Counted from the first letter of the stretch, positions 26,119-34,422 are shown. The stretch: 64,000 bases of DNA from Paenibacillus mucilaginosus 3016 (GCF_000250655.1 NC_016935.1:1444001-1508000), one strand, 5' to 3'. Numbers and translations: made by a program. The notes: generated by a model from the letters alone, not told the origin.

Positions 26119-26589
26119 ATGATTCAGCGTATGCATGTGGCGGTAAACTGTACGGACCTGGAACGTTCCCTCGAGTTTTACCGCAGTTTCTTTGGTGAGG
26201 AGCCGGCCAAGGTTAAAGACAACTACGCCAAATTTGAGCTGAGCCAGCCCGCACTGCACTTTTCTTTGAACGTTCGTCCGTTTGAACGGGGAGGGGTGCT
26301 GAACCATCTCGGGTTTCAAGTCTCCAGTACGGAAGACGTGCTGCAGATGGGAGAGAGGCTTCGGGCATCCGGTCTCTTGCTGAAGGACGAAATGAATACG
26401 ACCTGCTGCTATGCGGTGCAGGATAAGGTCTGGGTCTACGATCCGGACGGCAATGCGTGGGAAATATTCCATACCAAAGAGGACTCGGAATTCGAGTCTG
26501 CGGGCGAAGAGAGGGATCTCTCCCTGTGCTGCTTGCCTCCTTCGGCACCTGTAGCGGTGGAATTCACATCATTCCGAAAGAAATCATAA
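26119..26589 (+). CDS. arsI: ArsI-type organoarsenical C-As lyase (first copy)
   Basis: The protein has 156 residues of the VOC superfamily. Fe(II) ligand candidates H6, H63 and E115 are in place (MIQRMHVAVN, LNHLGFQV, GNAWEIF). The vicinal cysteines C96-C97 in NTTCCYAVQDKVWV bind trivalent organoarsenicals in ArsI. The enzyme cleaves the C-As bond of methyl- or aryl-arsenite with O2, releasing arsenite. The tail carries another pair (SLCCLPPS). CadI-like annotations refer to the same fold. It is co-transcribed with arsC, 21 bases away. Confidence 0.85.
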   Translation: MIQRMHVAVNCTDLERSLEFYRSFFGEEPAKVKDNYAKFELSQPALHFSLNVRPFERGGVLNHLGFQVSSTEDVLQMGERLRASGLLLKDEMNTTCCYAVQDKVWVYDPDGNAWEIFHTKEDSEFESAGEERDLSLCCLPPSAPVAVEFTSFRKKS

Positions 26590-26605
26590 GGAGCATCGAG
26601 CTGAC

Positions 26606-27040
26606 ATGACTACATCTTATCAAGCTTTAGTGGAAGACCGGATTTACCTCGGAGGCGCCGCCGATGTAAAGGATATGATCACGGAATCCGGCTGCAATGT
26701 CATTGTGGATCTGCGCGAAGAGGCGACAGAATGTGCCTTCCCGGGGACGGAAGCTGCATGGGTGAAGGTGGGGCTGGGAGATCATGCGGAGGTGCCTCAA
26801 GAAGAACTGCTCCAAAAAGCGATCGACGAAGTGGTGCAGGCTTACCGCAGCGGAAAAACCGTCGGGTTTCACTGCGGCGGAGGCAAGGGCCGGACGGGCG
26901 CTGTAGCAGTCGGAACCTTGATGGCTCTGGGAAAGGCTTCGAGCCTGGAAGAGGCCGAGCGGAAGGCCAAGGAAATCCGCCCGGTCATCGGCATCAAACC
27001 TCCGCAGAGAGAAGCATTGGAGAAACTGTTCGGGAAATAA
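26606..27040 (+). CDS. Dual-specificity-type protein phosphatase in the ars operon
   Basis: The protein has 144 residues. The signature HCGGGKGRTG gives C90 and R96 of the CX5R loop, followed by the family's helical end. VIVDLREEATEC supplies the upstream acidic loop. It is a cysteine-based phosphatase, cytosolic and without targeting signals. It is the last gene of the arsR operon, 16 bases after arsI. Its role in arsenic resistance is unknown; possibilities are a signalling phosphatase or an arsenate-related P-loop enzyme. It is distinct from ArsC. Confidence 0.85.
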   Translation: MTTSYQALVEDRIYLGGAADVKDMITESGCNVIVDLREEATECAFPGTEAAWVKVGLGDHAEVPQEELLQKAIDEVVQAYRSGKTVGFHCGGGKGRTGAVAVGTLMALGKASSLEEAERKAKEIRPVIGIKPPQREALEKLFGK

Positions 27041-27045
27041 ACAAG

Positions 27046-27074
27046 AAGAGCCGCGTTCCTTGCGGCTCTTTTGC
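27046..27074. terminator. Terminator between the convergent arsenic operons
   Basis: AAGAGCCGC and GCGGCTCTT form a nine-base stem followed by TTGCTTTT on the plus strand, six bases after the phosphatase stop codon. Confidence 0.8.
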
Positions 27075-27156
27075 TTTTTAGAGCAGGAGCTGTTTCTCCA
27101 TCATGACATCAACAAAGCGGCCGTCCAGTGTATCAATCGACAGATCACGAGCTCCA

Positions 27157-28278
27157 TTATAGGCGCAGCGGAGTTTTCCTTCCTGATTGGCAGCAGCTTC
27201 TCTTTTGAAAGGGAGATGGGGCTACGTTTAAGTGCAGCAGCAGCTCCTGTACAACCGTCTTGGCATCGGGACCGGCTCCTCTTATCGTCGCGGAGGCGAG
27301 GGAGCTTTGCCAGGGAAGGCCCACGAAGTAGAGACCCTTGCAGTTCAGCGAGATTCCATGCTTGTGAATAGGCGATCCGCTCTCATCCAGAACGCCGGGA
27401 TCGATGAGGTAGGGGAAGCTGGGAACAAATCCGGTAGCAAAGATAACGGTATCCAGGTCTTCATATGAGCCATCCTCCCAATAGACGCCTCTCTCGCCAA
27501 AGCTCTGAAACATGGGGCGCTGCCGCAGTGTCTTAGCTTCGATAGCTGCCTTGTACCTTCCGGTGTCCAGTACGCCGGAAGACCGGCTTTGGAGCAGCCA
27601 TTTGCCCAATCGGGACTGATCTAACCGGAGCAGATGAGTCCAATAGTGAATGTCTCTGCCCAGGAATACCTGCGGAGTGAACTGGACCGGCCTTCTTGTG
27701 GCAAGCGTCACCTCAGCAAGCTGGGCCAGCTCGTATGCGATTTGGACAGCAGAGTTTCCGGCACCCACCACGGCGATGCTGCGGCCGCGGTACTCTTCCG
27801 CATGACGGTAATGGAGCGAATGCAGGACAGTCCCCTGGAATTGCTTCATCCCGGGAAGGGAAGGAAGGTAGGGCTTCCGAAAAGGGCCCGAGGCGCATAG
27901 GACCGAGCGTGTCTGCAGGATCTCTTGGCCGGCTGTGGTGAGGCGGAACAGCTCCCCTTTCTTTTCGACACGCTCTACACGGGTATGGTAACGGACCGGG
28001 AATTGGAAGTGATCGGCGTAGGCTCTGAGATACTGAACGACTTCATCACGGCTGGGGTATTTCTCCGGGTCCCCCGGGAAGGGATATCCCGGGAGAGAGG
28101 AGTACCGTGCAGGGGAGAACAGCTGCAAGCTGTCATAATAATGAGCCCAGGATCCGAGATTCCCGCTTTGCTCGAGGACCACGAAGTCCAGTCCCTCCCG
28201 CTGCAGGAACCAGGCGGAAGCCAACCCGGACTGCCCTCCTCCGATAACGACGGAGTCATAGATGATTTCCTGCGTCAT
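27157..28278 (-). CDS. arsO: ArsO-like flavin-dependent monooxygenase
   Basis: The protein has 373 residues. The Rossmann motif GGGQSGLASAWFLQ binds FAD and a second one, VVGAGNSAVQIAYELA, binds NADPH. FATGFVPSFPYL is typical of class B monooxygenases. ArsO-type proteins occur in ars operons and are proposed to act on arsenicals; the reaction is not settled. The tail has a cysteine pair (KRSCCQSG). The start at 28278 follows gggagggag. It begins 18 bases after the second arsI in the same operon. Confidence 0.8.
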   Translation of the reverse strand: MTQEIIYDSVVIGGGQSGLASAWFLQREGLDFVVLEQSGNLGSWAHYYDSLQLFSPARYSSLPGYPFPGDPEKYPSRDEVVQYLRAYADHFQFPVRYHTRVERVEKKGELFRLTTAGQEILQTRSVLCASGPFRKPYLPSLPGMKQFQGTVLHSLHYRHAEEYRGRSIAVVGAGNSAVQIAYELAQLAEVTLATRRPVQFTPQVFLGRDIHYWTHLLRLDQSRLGKWLLQSRSSGVLDTGRYKAAIEAKTLRQRPMFQSFGERGVYWEDGSYEDLDTVIFATGFVPSFPYLIDPGVLDESGSPIHKHGISLNCKGLYFVGLPWQSSLASATIRGAGPDAKTVVQELLLHLNVAPSPFQKRSCCQSGRKTPLRL

Positions 28279-28295
28279 AGAAATCTCCCTCCCGG

Positions 28296-28841
28296 TTATC
28301 GGGAACAGCCGCAGCTGCCCCCAACCGACGGTGCAGAGGCTTCCTGTGGAGCTCGCAGGGAATCGGCACAGCAACCGGAGGAAGCCGCAGCTTCAGCGGC
28401 CGGCTCCTTCTCCTGGGGGATCGGAGTGCAGCATACGGAGGGTGAGGGAAGGGAACGAGCGTCCGCCGACTCGAATTCGGCATCCGCTTTGGTGTAGAAG
28501 ACTTCCCAGGCGTTGCCTTCCGGGTCCGTGACCCAAATTTTATCCTGTACGGCATAGCAGCAGGTTGTATCCATCTCATCGACAGAGAACAGCCCGGCGC
28601 TCTCCAGTCTTTCTTTGGCGGCGAGCACATCTTCCTTGCGGCTGACCTGGAATCCAAGGTGGTTGAGCACCCCCTGATCCGCATACGGACGGACGTTCAA
28701 GGAGAAGTGAAGGGGCGGCTCATCCAGTTCAAACTTGGCATAGTTCTCTTTGACTTTGGCCGGCTCCGCATGGAACAGTTTGGTGTAGAATGAAAGGGAG
28801 GCCTCCAGATTCCTGACGTTAAGCGCGACATGCATTCTCAT
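28296..28841 (-). CDS. arsI: ArsI-type organoarsenical C-As lyase (second copy) with cysteine-rich tail
   Basis: The protein has 181 residues. The core matches the first copy: H4, H61 and E113 as metal ligands, and C94-C95 in DTTCCYAVQDKIWV as the arsenical site. The extra 50-residue tail carries VCCTP, GCCADS and CGCSR, six or more cysteines in a low-complexity Ala/Glu/Pro stretch. That tail could hand trivalent arsenic to or from the core. The first arsI has only a short single-pair tail. It is transcribed with arsO from a site carrying the operator at 28870. Confidence 0.85.
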   Translation of the reverse strand: MRMHVALNVRNLEASLSFYTKLFHAEPAKVKENYAKFELDEPPLHFSLNVRPYADQGVLNHLGFQVSRKEDVLAAKERLESAGLFSVDEMDTTCCYAVQDKIWVTDPEGNAWEVFYTKADAEFESADARSLPSPSVCCTPIPQEKEPAAEAAASSGCCADSLRAPQEASAPSVGGSCGCSR

Positions 28842-28869
28842 GTTACTTCATCCTCTCATTTAATAATAA

Positions 28870-28882
28870 TTGAAAAATGCAA
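28870..28882. promoter_or_regulatory. TTGAnnnnTGCAA motif before the second arsI
   Basis: TTGAAAAATGCAA, repeated exactly at 29123 and as TTGATCGTTGCAA at 29653. It lies about 30 bases before the arsI start on the minus strand. Confidence 0.5.
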
Positions 28883-28901
28883 CTAAAGATCAGGTCTCAA
28901 G

Positions 28902-29093
28902 TCAGCAGCAGGCTGCACAGCACACAGCGGGTGTTTTCTGCGGGAGGAGAGGTCTTAAGGAAAAGCGAGCCCAGGCTGCTGTCTTCCTTTCGGAGGGGGA
29001 GGGGATTCCTTTCCACGCGTGTCGGGATGCGTTCTCGATTTCTTGCTGCCGCTGCTGCATAAAGCACTCTGTCAGGGACCACGTTGTATTCAT
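28902..29093 (-). CDS. Small protein ending in paired cysteines, arsenic operon
   Basis: The 63-residue frame reads MNTTWSLTECFMQQRQQEIE and then NASRHAWKG, a plausible amphipathic helix, and ends PLLPQKTPAVCCAACC. The terminal CC-AA-CC fits thiol chemistry like its neighbours. An aggagt site lies 10-14 bases before the two possible ATGs (29096 or 29093). A competing frame (28897-29106) starts nearer the ribosome site but lacks the pattern. I do not recognise the family; the coding call is moderate. Confidence 0.45.
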   Translation of the reverse strand: MNTTWSLTECFMQQRQQEIENASRHAWKGIPSPSERKTAAWARFSLRPLLPQKTPAVCCAACC

Positions 29094-29122
29094 CACGGTT
29101 CATCACTCCTGTTTGCTAATAG

Positions 29123-29135
29123 TTGAAAAATGCAA
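29123..29135. promoter_or_regulatory. TTGAnnnnTGCAA motif before the small cysteine protein
   Basis: TTGAAAAATGCAA, with another GTTGAAAAA 20 bases on. It lies in the short spacer between the MarR stop codon and the small gene. Confidence 0.5.
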
Positions 29136-29159
29136 TTATATGTTGAAAAAGAACTCCTC

Positions 29160-29618
29160 TTAAAGAGGAGGGGTGCAGCAGTTAGGGCTTTGACTCATGG
29201 CGATACTAAGCAGATGGAGGCTTTCCAAAACTTGATCGCGTTTGTCAGCTGGGACATGTTTGAAGATCTCCTGGACGTACTCCTCCATGGTGCCCGCAAT
29301 GGTCTGAGCTTGCGCTTCCCCCAAGGCTGTGAGGGAGAGAACGACATACCGGCGGTCGTTGGGGTCGGGAAGACGGCTTACCAGATCCGATTGCACTAAT
29401 TGCTGGACTTGCCGGCTGAGCGTACTGGTATCCACACAGAGAATCTCCCCCAAATCATTTAGTGAAATATTGGGGCGTTTGTGGAGCTCATAAATAACGT
29501 GGCTCTGAAGGACCGTAATGCCGCAGCATTGGGCACCGTCCTTTTGCAGTAAACCAAATCGTCTGACCAGAAGCTGCAGTACTTCTCTCACGTTTACGTG
29601 CTGTGGTAAAGATTTCAT
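29160..29618 (-). CDS. MarR-family regulator with vicinal cysteines
   Basis: The protein has 152 residues. The winged helix is ISLNDLGEILCVDTSTLSRQ with VSRLPDPNDRRYVVLSLTAL. Cysteines occur at C31-C32 (DGAQCCGITVLQSH), C61 in the recognition domain, and C147-C148 at the tail (PNCCTPPL). MarR proteins sense ligands or thiol modification; the pairs suggest direct binding of trivalent arsenicals. The start at 29618 follows aggtga, and the GTG at 29627 overlaps that site. It heads the minus-strand arsenic unit. Confidence 0.85.
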   Translation of the reverse strand: MKSLPQHVNVREVLQLLVRRFGLLQKDGAQCCGITVLQSHVIYELHKRPNISLNDLGEILCVDTSTLSRQVQQLVQSDLVSRLPDPNDRRYVVLSLTALGEAQAQTIAGTMEEYVQEIFKHVPADKRDQVLESLHLLSIAMSQSPNCCTPPL

Positions 29619-29652
29619 TGTTATCACCTGAGATAGTTATAACATGAATCAG

Positions 29653-29665
29653 TTGATCGTTGCAA
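29653..29665. promoter_or_regulatory. TTGAnnnnTGCAA motif in the MarR promoter
   Basis: TTGATCGTTGCAA. On the minus strand it overlaps a TTGCAA -35 with TATAAC 18 bases downstream, so a bound repressor would cover the promoter. Confidence 0.5.
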
Positions 29666-29762
29666 TTATTATTTTTTGCAGCATTTGGGATTACCAAAGC
29701 GCGTACACGAGCCGCATAGGGTAATCCCGGACGCCAACGACAATCTTCGGAGGGCCGGATCC

Positions 29763-31661
29763 TTATCCGCTCCTTGTTACATTGGCAATATACCGCGTAC
29801 GGATCAGGAAGAAGTAGGCTGTCTGGATCAGTGCGAACGAGCCGATGACGGCAGTCGACTCCACAACAAGGCGGTACTGGAACAGGTTCTGCAGCGCCGT
29901 TAAGGCAACCGCCCCATGAATGACCGCGATGAGGATCGGCACGAAGAAGAGGATCATCAGCTGTTTGGTCAGGATGCCGGAGAGTTCCCGGTCGCTGAGC
30001 CCGAGCTTGCGGATGGCCTGGAACTTGCGTCGATCCTCGTCCAGATCCGTGTAGAGGCGGAAGTACAGGAAGCTTCCCGCTCCCACGAAGAACACCATTC
30101 CGATGAAGAATCCGACGAAAAGGATGGCGCCGTAGCTCTGATCCGCTTCGTAGAGCTCATAGTCGGTGCTTTGGTATTTGAATTTTCCGTTCCCTCTGTC
30201 CTGCTCCAGCAGATCTGACAATTGGTTCCCCAGATCCTTGAGGTTCCCGGCTTGCTTGACATCGAACGCATAGAAGTGCTCCTGCTTCTCGGCTTGAAAA
30301 GAACTCTGCAGCTCATCGAACAGCGAATCACTGACAACGTAATATTCCTGGTACAGCGGTAGGGTCACGGATTGGATGCGCTGCACCGGTACCAGACTCA
30401 GCATGGTTCCGGCAATCCGGACGGATGAGCCGTCAGATGAAGGGATGGAGGCTCTGCCGCCGTAATATACAACAGCCGCTTCGTCCCCGGACACTCCGGC
30501 TTGCGGCTCTCCGGCCGCTTCAGCTATTCGATTGAACTCGGAAGCACGTACGAATACGGCGGACTTCCCATTCTCCAACCGGCCGTACCTCATCTCCGCC
30601 TCCAGCACCCGGTAGTCCAGCTTTGCTTCTGCGAGTGCCTGTTTGACCGCCTCTACGTGCTTTCCGGCCAGCTCCGCCGGATTCCCTGCCCGGGAATGAT
30701 ACTCCATGGCAAACGGATTCTCTCTCTTCATCACCTTGGTGTACATGGATTTGAAGCCGACGAGCGAACCGATGGCGGAGAAGGCAACGGCAGACAGAAT
30801 GGCGACCATGAAGAACGTCCAGGCATTATCCCGCATCCGGTAGGACAAGTCGGAGAACAGGATGAGGTTGGTCCTTCTCCAGAAGAAGAGGCGGTTGGAA
30901 CGCGCTTTGTGGATGAGATAGACACTAAGCTGGGTGAACAGCAGGTAGGTGCCCACGGTAACGATAACGGTGACCGGAATCAATGCGCTGACAACCAGCG
31001 TTCCCTTCACCACCAGCGCGAGGGTATACCCCGCAGCGAGCAGAAGTGCTGCGGACCAGGCCAGGAAGCCTGAAGCCTTCGGCTCCGGCTTGGGCTTGGC
31101 CGTTCCTTTAATCAGCTCGATCAGCTTATGGCCGCGGAGTACCGATACCGTGAACAGGGAGATGCAGATGAACAGCACCATGAAGGCCGCAAAAGTCAAG
31201 AGAGCCGGCACGAAGGGCAGGTAGAAGGGCAGCGTCTTCTCCAGCCGCAGCACATTCTGGGCCAGCAGCAGGATCAGCTTGGAGAACACCAGCCCGAGCC
31301 CTATGCCGAACACGGTAGCACCGGCCCCGATCAGCATATTCTCCATAAAGACCATCCGCCGAAGCTGCAAGTTCGTCATCCCGTGCATGATCAGCACCCC
31401 GAATTCCCTCTTGCGGGTCTTCAGGAAAGAGCTCATCGAATACAGGACGAAGAAGAAGGAGAACACATAGATGATGGATTCCGCAAAATGCATGGATATG
31501 GTCACATTGGAGTGGATATTCCCCTCTTTCAGCTCCGGGTGGAAAGCGAACATGGAATAGACGAAGAAGACCATCACCGAAAAGGAGCTGCTCAGAAAAT
31601 AGGCCGCGTAGATCCGGCGGTTGCGAAGGACATTGTTAAACGCGAACTGACGCAAGGTCAT
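29763..31661 (-). CDS. bceB: BceB-type ABC transporter permease
   Basis: The protein has 632 residues with ten predicted membrane segments and a large extracellular domain between segments 7 and 8 (about 300-510), the hallmark of BceB. FtsX-like segments are present (RKREFGVLIMHGMTNLQLRR). Together with BceA it removes peptide antibiotics such as bacitracin from their lipid targets and passes the flux signal to BceS. The first codons overlap the end of bceA by about 26 bases. It is the last gene of bceR-S-A-B. Confidence 0.9.
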   Translation of the reverse strand: MTLRQFAFNNVLRNRRIYAAYFLSSSFSVMVFFVYSMFAFHPELKEGNIHSNVTISMHFAESIIYVFSFFFVLYSMSSFLKTRKREFGVLIMHGMTNLQLRRMVFMENMLIGAGATVFGIGLGLVFSKLILLLAQNVLRLEKTLPFYLPFVPALLTFAAFMVLFICISLFTVSVLRGHKLIELIKGTAKPKPEPKASGFLAWSAALLLAAGYTLALVVKGTLVVSALIPVTVIVTVGTYLLFTQLSVYLIHKARSNRLFFWRRTNLILFSDLSYRMRDNAWTFFMVAILSAVAFSAIGSLVGFKSMYTKVMKRENPFAMEYHSRAGNPAELAGKHVEAVKQALAEAKLDYRVLEAEMRYGRLENGKSAVFVRASEFNRIAEAAGEPQAGVSGDEAAVVYYGGRASIPSSDGSSVRIAGTMLSLVPVQRIQSVTLPLYQEYYVVSDSLFDELQSSFQAEKQEHFYAFDVKQAGNLKDLGNQLSDLLEQDRGNGKFKYQSTDYELYEADQSYGAILFVGFFIGMVFFVGAGSFLYFRLYTDLDEDRRKFQAIRKLGLSDRELSGILTKQLMILFFVPILIAVIHGAVALTALQNLFQYRLVVESTAVIGSFALIQTAYFFLIRTRYIANVTRSG

Positions 31662-32406
31662 GCGCATGCCCTCCCAGCAATGACAGCATATCGATAATCT
31701 TCTGGAAGAATACCTGACGGTTGTCTCCGCGGTGAATTTCGTTATAAAGCTGTCCGTCTTTGATAAAAATCACCCGGTGGCAGTAGCTTGCCGCCAGTGC
31801 GTCATGCGTAACAAGCAGCGTGGTCGTCCCTTCCCTGGTATTGATCTCCTCCAGAGTCAGCATGACATCCTTGGATGATTTGGAGTCCAGATTGCCTGTC
31901 GGTTCGTCGGCCAGCAGCAGACTGGGCGAGTTAATGATGGCCCGGGCGATCGCCGCCCGCTGGGCCTGACCTCCCGAGATCTCATAGGTCCGTTTCTCCA
32001 GGATCGGCGTGATGCCTAGACGCTCTGCCAGCGCCCGCACCTTCTGCTCCATAACGGATACCTTCTCCCCGTCCAGCGTCAGAGGCAGCACGATGTTCTC
32101 TTCCACCGTCAGCGTGTTCAGCAGGTTGAAATCCTGGAAGACGAAGCCCAGTTCCCTGCGGCGGAATTGGGCCAGTGCATTGAGGCCCAGCCGGTGGGGA
32201 ATCTGGCCGTTAATATAAATGCTTCCGCTGGTGGGACTGTCGATCGTGGATACGAGGTTGAGCAGTGTGGTTTTTCCGCTGCCCGACGGACCCATCACCC
32301 CTACGAATTCCCCGCGCTCCACCGACAGCGAGATATCCGTCAGCGCTCTGTGCGTCACGCTGCCCTCGTATATTTTGCTTGCATGATCTACCTTCAAAAT
32401 CTCCAT
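31636..32406 (-). CDS. bceA: BceA-type ABC transporter ATPase
   Basis: The protein has 256 residues. Walker A is GPSGSGKTTLLN, the signature is ISGGQAQRAAIARA, and Walker B is LLLADEPTGNLD, followed by the switch H in VTHDALAASY. This is the MacB/LolD-like ATPase partner of BceB. The start at 32406 follows aggaaggag; the in-frame codon at 32436 is upstream of that site. Confidence 0.93.
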   Translation of the reverse strand: MEILKVDHASKIYEGSVTHRALTDISLSVERGEFVGVMGPSGSGKTTLLNLVSTIDSPTSGSIYINGQIPHRLGLNALAQFRRRELGFVFQDFNLLNTLTVEENIVLPLTLDGEKVSVMEQKVRALAERLGITPILEKRTYEISGGQAQRAAIARAIINSPSLLLADEPTGNLDSKSSKDVMLTLEEINTREGTTTLLVTHDALAASYCHRVIFIKDGQLYNEIHRGDNRQVFFQKIIDMLSLLGGHAHDLASVRV

Positions 32407-32492
32407 GGTTCCTGACTCCTTCCTTTCCGCCGGCATTCGGTATGGCTGCCTTCAGTGTACAGAAAGGCGGGAATGCTTCCTATCGATTGGCC

Positions 32493-33500
32493 TTACAGTT
32501 TCCTTACACGGGTGTAAGGTTCAATCCCTTGGAACCGGATGCGGACCGTCGTCCCTTGACCGGCCTCGGATTCCAGTTCGACCGGGTGCTGCAGCCGGGC
32601 GCAGATCCGCTTGACGAGATACAGGCCCATCCCGGTGGATTCCCGGAAGGTTCTTCCATTCTCCCCCGTGAAGAAGGGGCGGAACACCCGCTTCATGTCG
32701 GAGGCGGGGATGCCTACCCCTCTGTCGCGGATCTCCAGGATAATCTCTTCTCCTTGCCTCACGGCCGCGAATGTAATCTTCTCCCCGCTGCCGGCAGAGT
32801 ATTTGATTGCGTTGCTCAGCAGCTGGCTGAGCACGAACCGCATCCACTTCACGTCGGTCTCCACAGTCAGGTCCTCGTCAATTCGGTTATCCGGGAACAC
32901 CCCGCTGCGGATGAACAGCCGCTTGTGCTCGTGAATCACCGATCCTGCCAGCTCCCGCAGCCGGGCCGGCTCCACCTGCATGTCCTGCTCCATCGATTCC
33001 AGCCGGGCTGCATACAGTACGGTCTCCAGTCCCCGGTCCAGCCGCTCCGCCTCCTCCCGGATGTTCGCAGCCTGCTCGTCCCGCCGCTCCTGAACGGTGA
33101 GGTGGATGACGGATAGAGGGGTTTTCATCTGGTGCACCCACTGGTGGATGAACGTCAGATGCTCCTGTTTCCGGTGCGCTTCCTCCTGAAGCTGCTCCCG
33201 GTAATGACGGTACTGCGATTGGAGCAGCTCGCCGAGCGCCTGAGGCACCGGAGCCTTGCCTGCCGGGCGGACGGACTCATCGAGCGATTCCAGGGGGCGG
33301 GAGAGCCGGGCGTAATAATCGCGGTGGGTGGCATATTTGTATACCAAATAGGCGGCGAGCACGAACAGGCCGAGAAACATCGCATAAAGCCCTGTCTTCC
33401 AATCACGGAAACCGTCCAGTACATAAACCAGCAGAACCAGTGTCAATTGGATCATATGGACGGCGATCAGCACCAGATGGTCGCGTAGAAACAGCTTCAT
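32493..33500 (-). CDS. bceS: BceS-type intramembrane-sensing histidine kinase
   Basis: The protein has 335 residues. Two membrane helices (about 8-28 and 34-55) are separated by only a few residues, so there is no extracellular sensor. The phospho-acceptor is in FIHQWVHQMKTPLSVIHLTV, and the ATPase has DRGVGIPASDMKRVFRPFFT. Such kinases read transport activity of their BceAB partner. The start at 33500 follows ggaggagac. The last codons contain the 18-bp palindrome that is the candidate BceR site. Confidence 0.92.
   Translation of the reverse strand: MKLFLRDHLVLIAVHMIQLTLVLLVYVLDGFRDWKTGLYAMFLGLFVLAAYLVYKYATHRDYYARLSRPLESLDESVRPAGKAPVPQALGELLQSQYRHYREQLQEEAHRKQEHLTFIHQWVHQMKTPLSVIHLTVQERRDEQAANIREEAERLDRGLETVLYAARLESMEQDMQVEPARLRELAGSVIHEHKRLFIRSGVFPDNRIDEDLTVETDVKWMRFVLSQLLSNAIKYSAGSGEKITFAAVRQGEEIILEIRDRGVGIPASDMKRVFRPFFTGENGRTFRESTGMGLYLVKRICARLQHPVELESEAGQGTTVRIRFQGIEPYTRVRKL
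32502..32519. promoter_or_regulatory. BceR-type operator inside the 3' end of bceS
   Basis: CCTTACACGGGTGTAAGG is a perfect palindrome matching the BceR pattern TnACA-N4-TGTAA. A further half-site CCTTACAG lies 11 bases on. A TACACT -10 candidate is about 42 bases further towards bceA. It would give bceAB their own inducible promoter. Confidence 0.7.
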
Positions 33501-33570
33501 GCGAGGTCTCCTCCGGATGGTTTGTTCATAGACCTCTCCTGAGTGCCCCCGGCAGGGGGTGTCCCGGTCC

Positions 33571-34244
33571 CTATTCGCTCCTGCAGCCTGTAGCCGCCCC
33601 CCGGATAGTCTCAATGCCGTCCGGGACGCCGAGCTCCAGCAGTTTCTTCCGGGCCCGTGCCACATTCACGTTGAGCGTATTCTCGTCCACGTAGGTCTGC
33701 TCATCCCAGAGCAGTTCCAGCAGCTCTTCCCGGGCCGTGACACGGGGATGCTGTCTCATGAGCGCTTCCAAGAGCACGGCCTCCTTCCTCGTCAGCACAA
33801 CCGACTGTTCCCCGCTGTGGAGCTCCAGTCTTTCCGGATATAAGGTAAGTCCGGCCTTCTGCACGATCTTCTCTTCCGTCTGCGCGGCATATTCGCCGTA
33901 TACACGTCTTAGCTGGCTGCGGATCTTGGCGATCAGCACCTCAATCTGCAGCGGTTTGGTGATATAGTCATCGGCTCCGTACTCCAGTGCCATCACCTGG
34001 TCCATTCCCCCCGAGCGGGCGGAGATGAAGATGATGGGGCAGGTGGAGACGCTCCGGATCTGCCGGCACCAATAAAACCCGTCATACTGCGGCAAATTGA
34101 CGTCCAGTAATACCAGATGGGGGGCCTGCGCTGAAACTGCCCCAGCACCTGACCAAAATCCTCAACGATCACGGACTGAAATCCGTACCTTTGCATATGG
34201 CTTTGGAGAAGCTCCGAGAGCTTCGTGTCATCCTCGCAAATCAT
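33571..34244 (-). pseudogene. bceR: BceR-type response regulator with one frameshift
   Basis: About 224 residues in two frames. The receiver starts MICEDDTKLSELLQSHMQRY. At the six-base G run 34119-34124 one base appears to be missing; restoring it gives PHLVLLDVNLPQYDGFYWCR with the phospho-acceptor Asp. The OmpR-type winged helix follows (RKEAVLLEALMRQHPRVTAR). The start is uncertain because the best aggagg lies about 22 bases before the ATG. It is upstream of bceS in the same operon. Confidence 0.85.
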
Positions 34245-34396
34245 GATCCTATAGATGGCAGATTCCTCCTGATCCTAAGCTTGTGCTTTAGGGGCGCACC
34301 TAGAAAAGTTTCTCATGGTCCGCTGCATCTGACAACCACCGCAGGTCGGGTTTTTCTCATTCCGGGAGATATGTCCAAAAGAAGCTATGCCAAAAG
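34245..34396. other. Spacer with bceR promoter, no gene
   Basis: The aggagg ribosome site is near 34265. No confident -10/-35 pair was found. Confidence 0.4.
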
Positions 34397-34422
34397 AGGG
34401 CTGCCATGAGCATGGCGGCCCT
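34397..34422 (-). terminator. Terminator of the upstream AraC-type gene
   Basis: AGGGCTGCCATG and CATGGCGGCCCT pair around AG. On the minus strand CTTTTGG follows. Confidence 0.65.
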
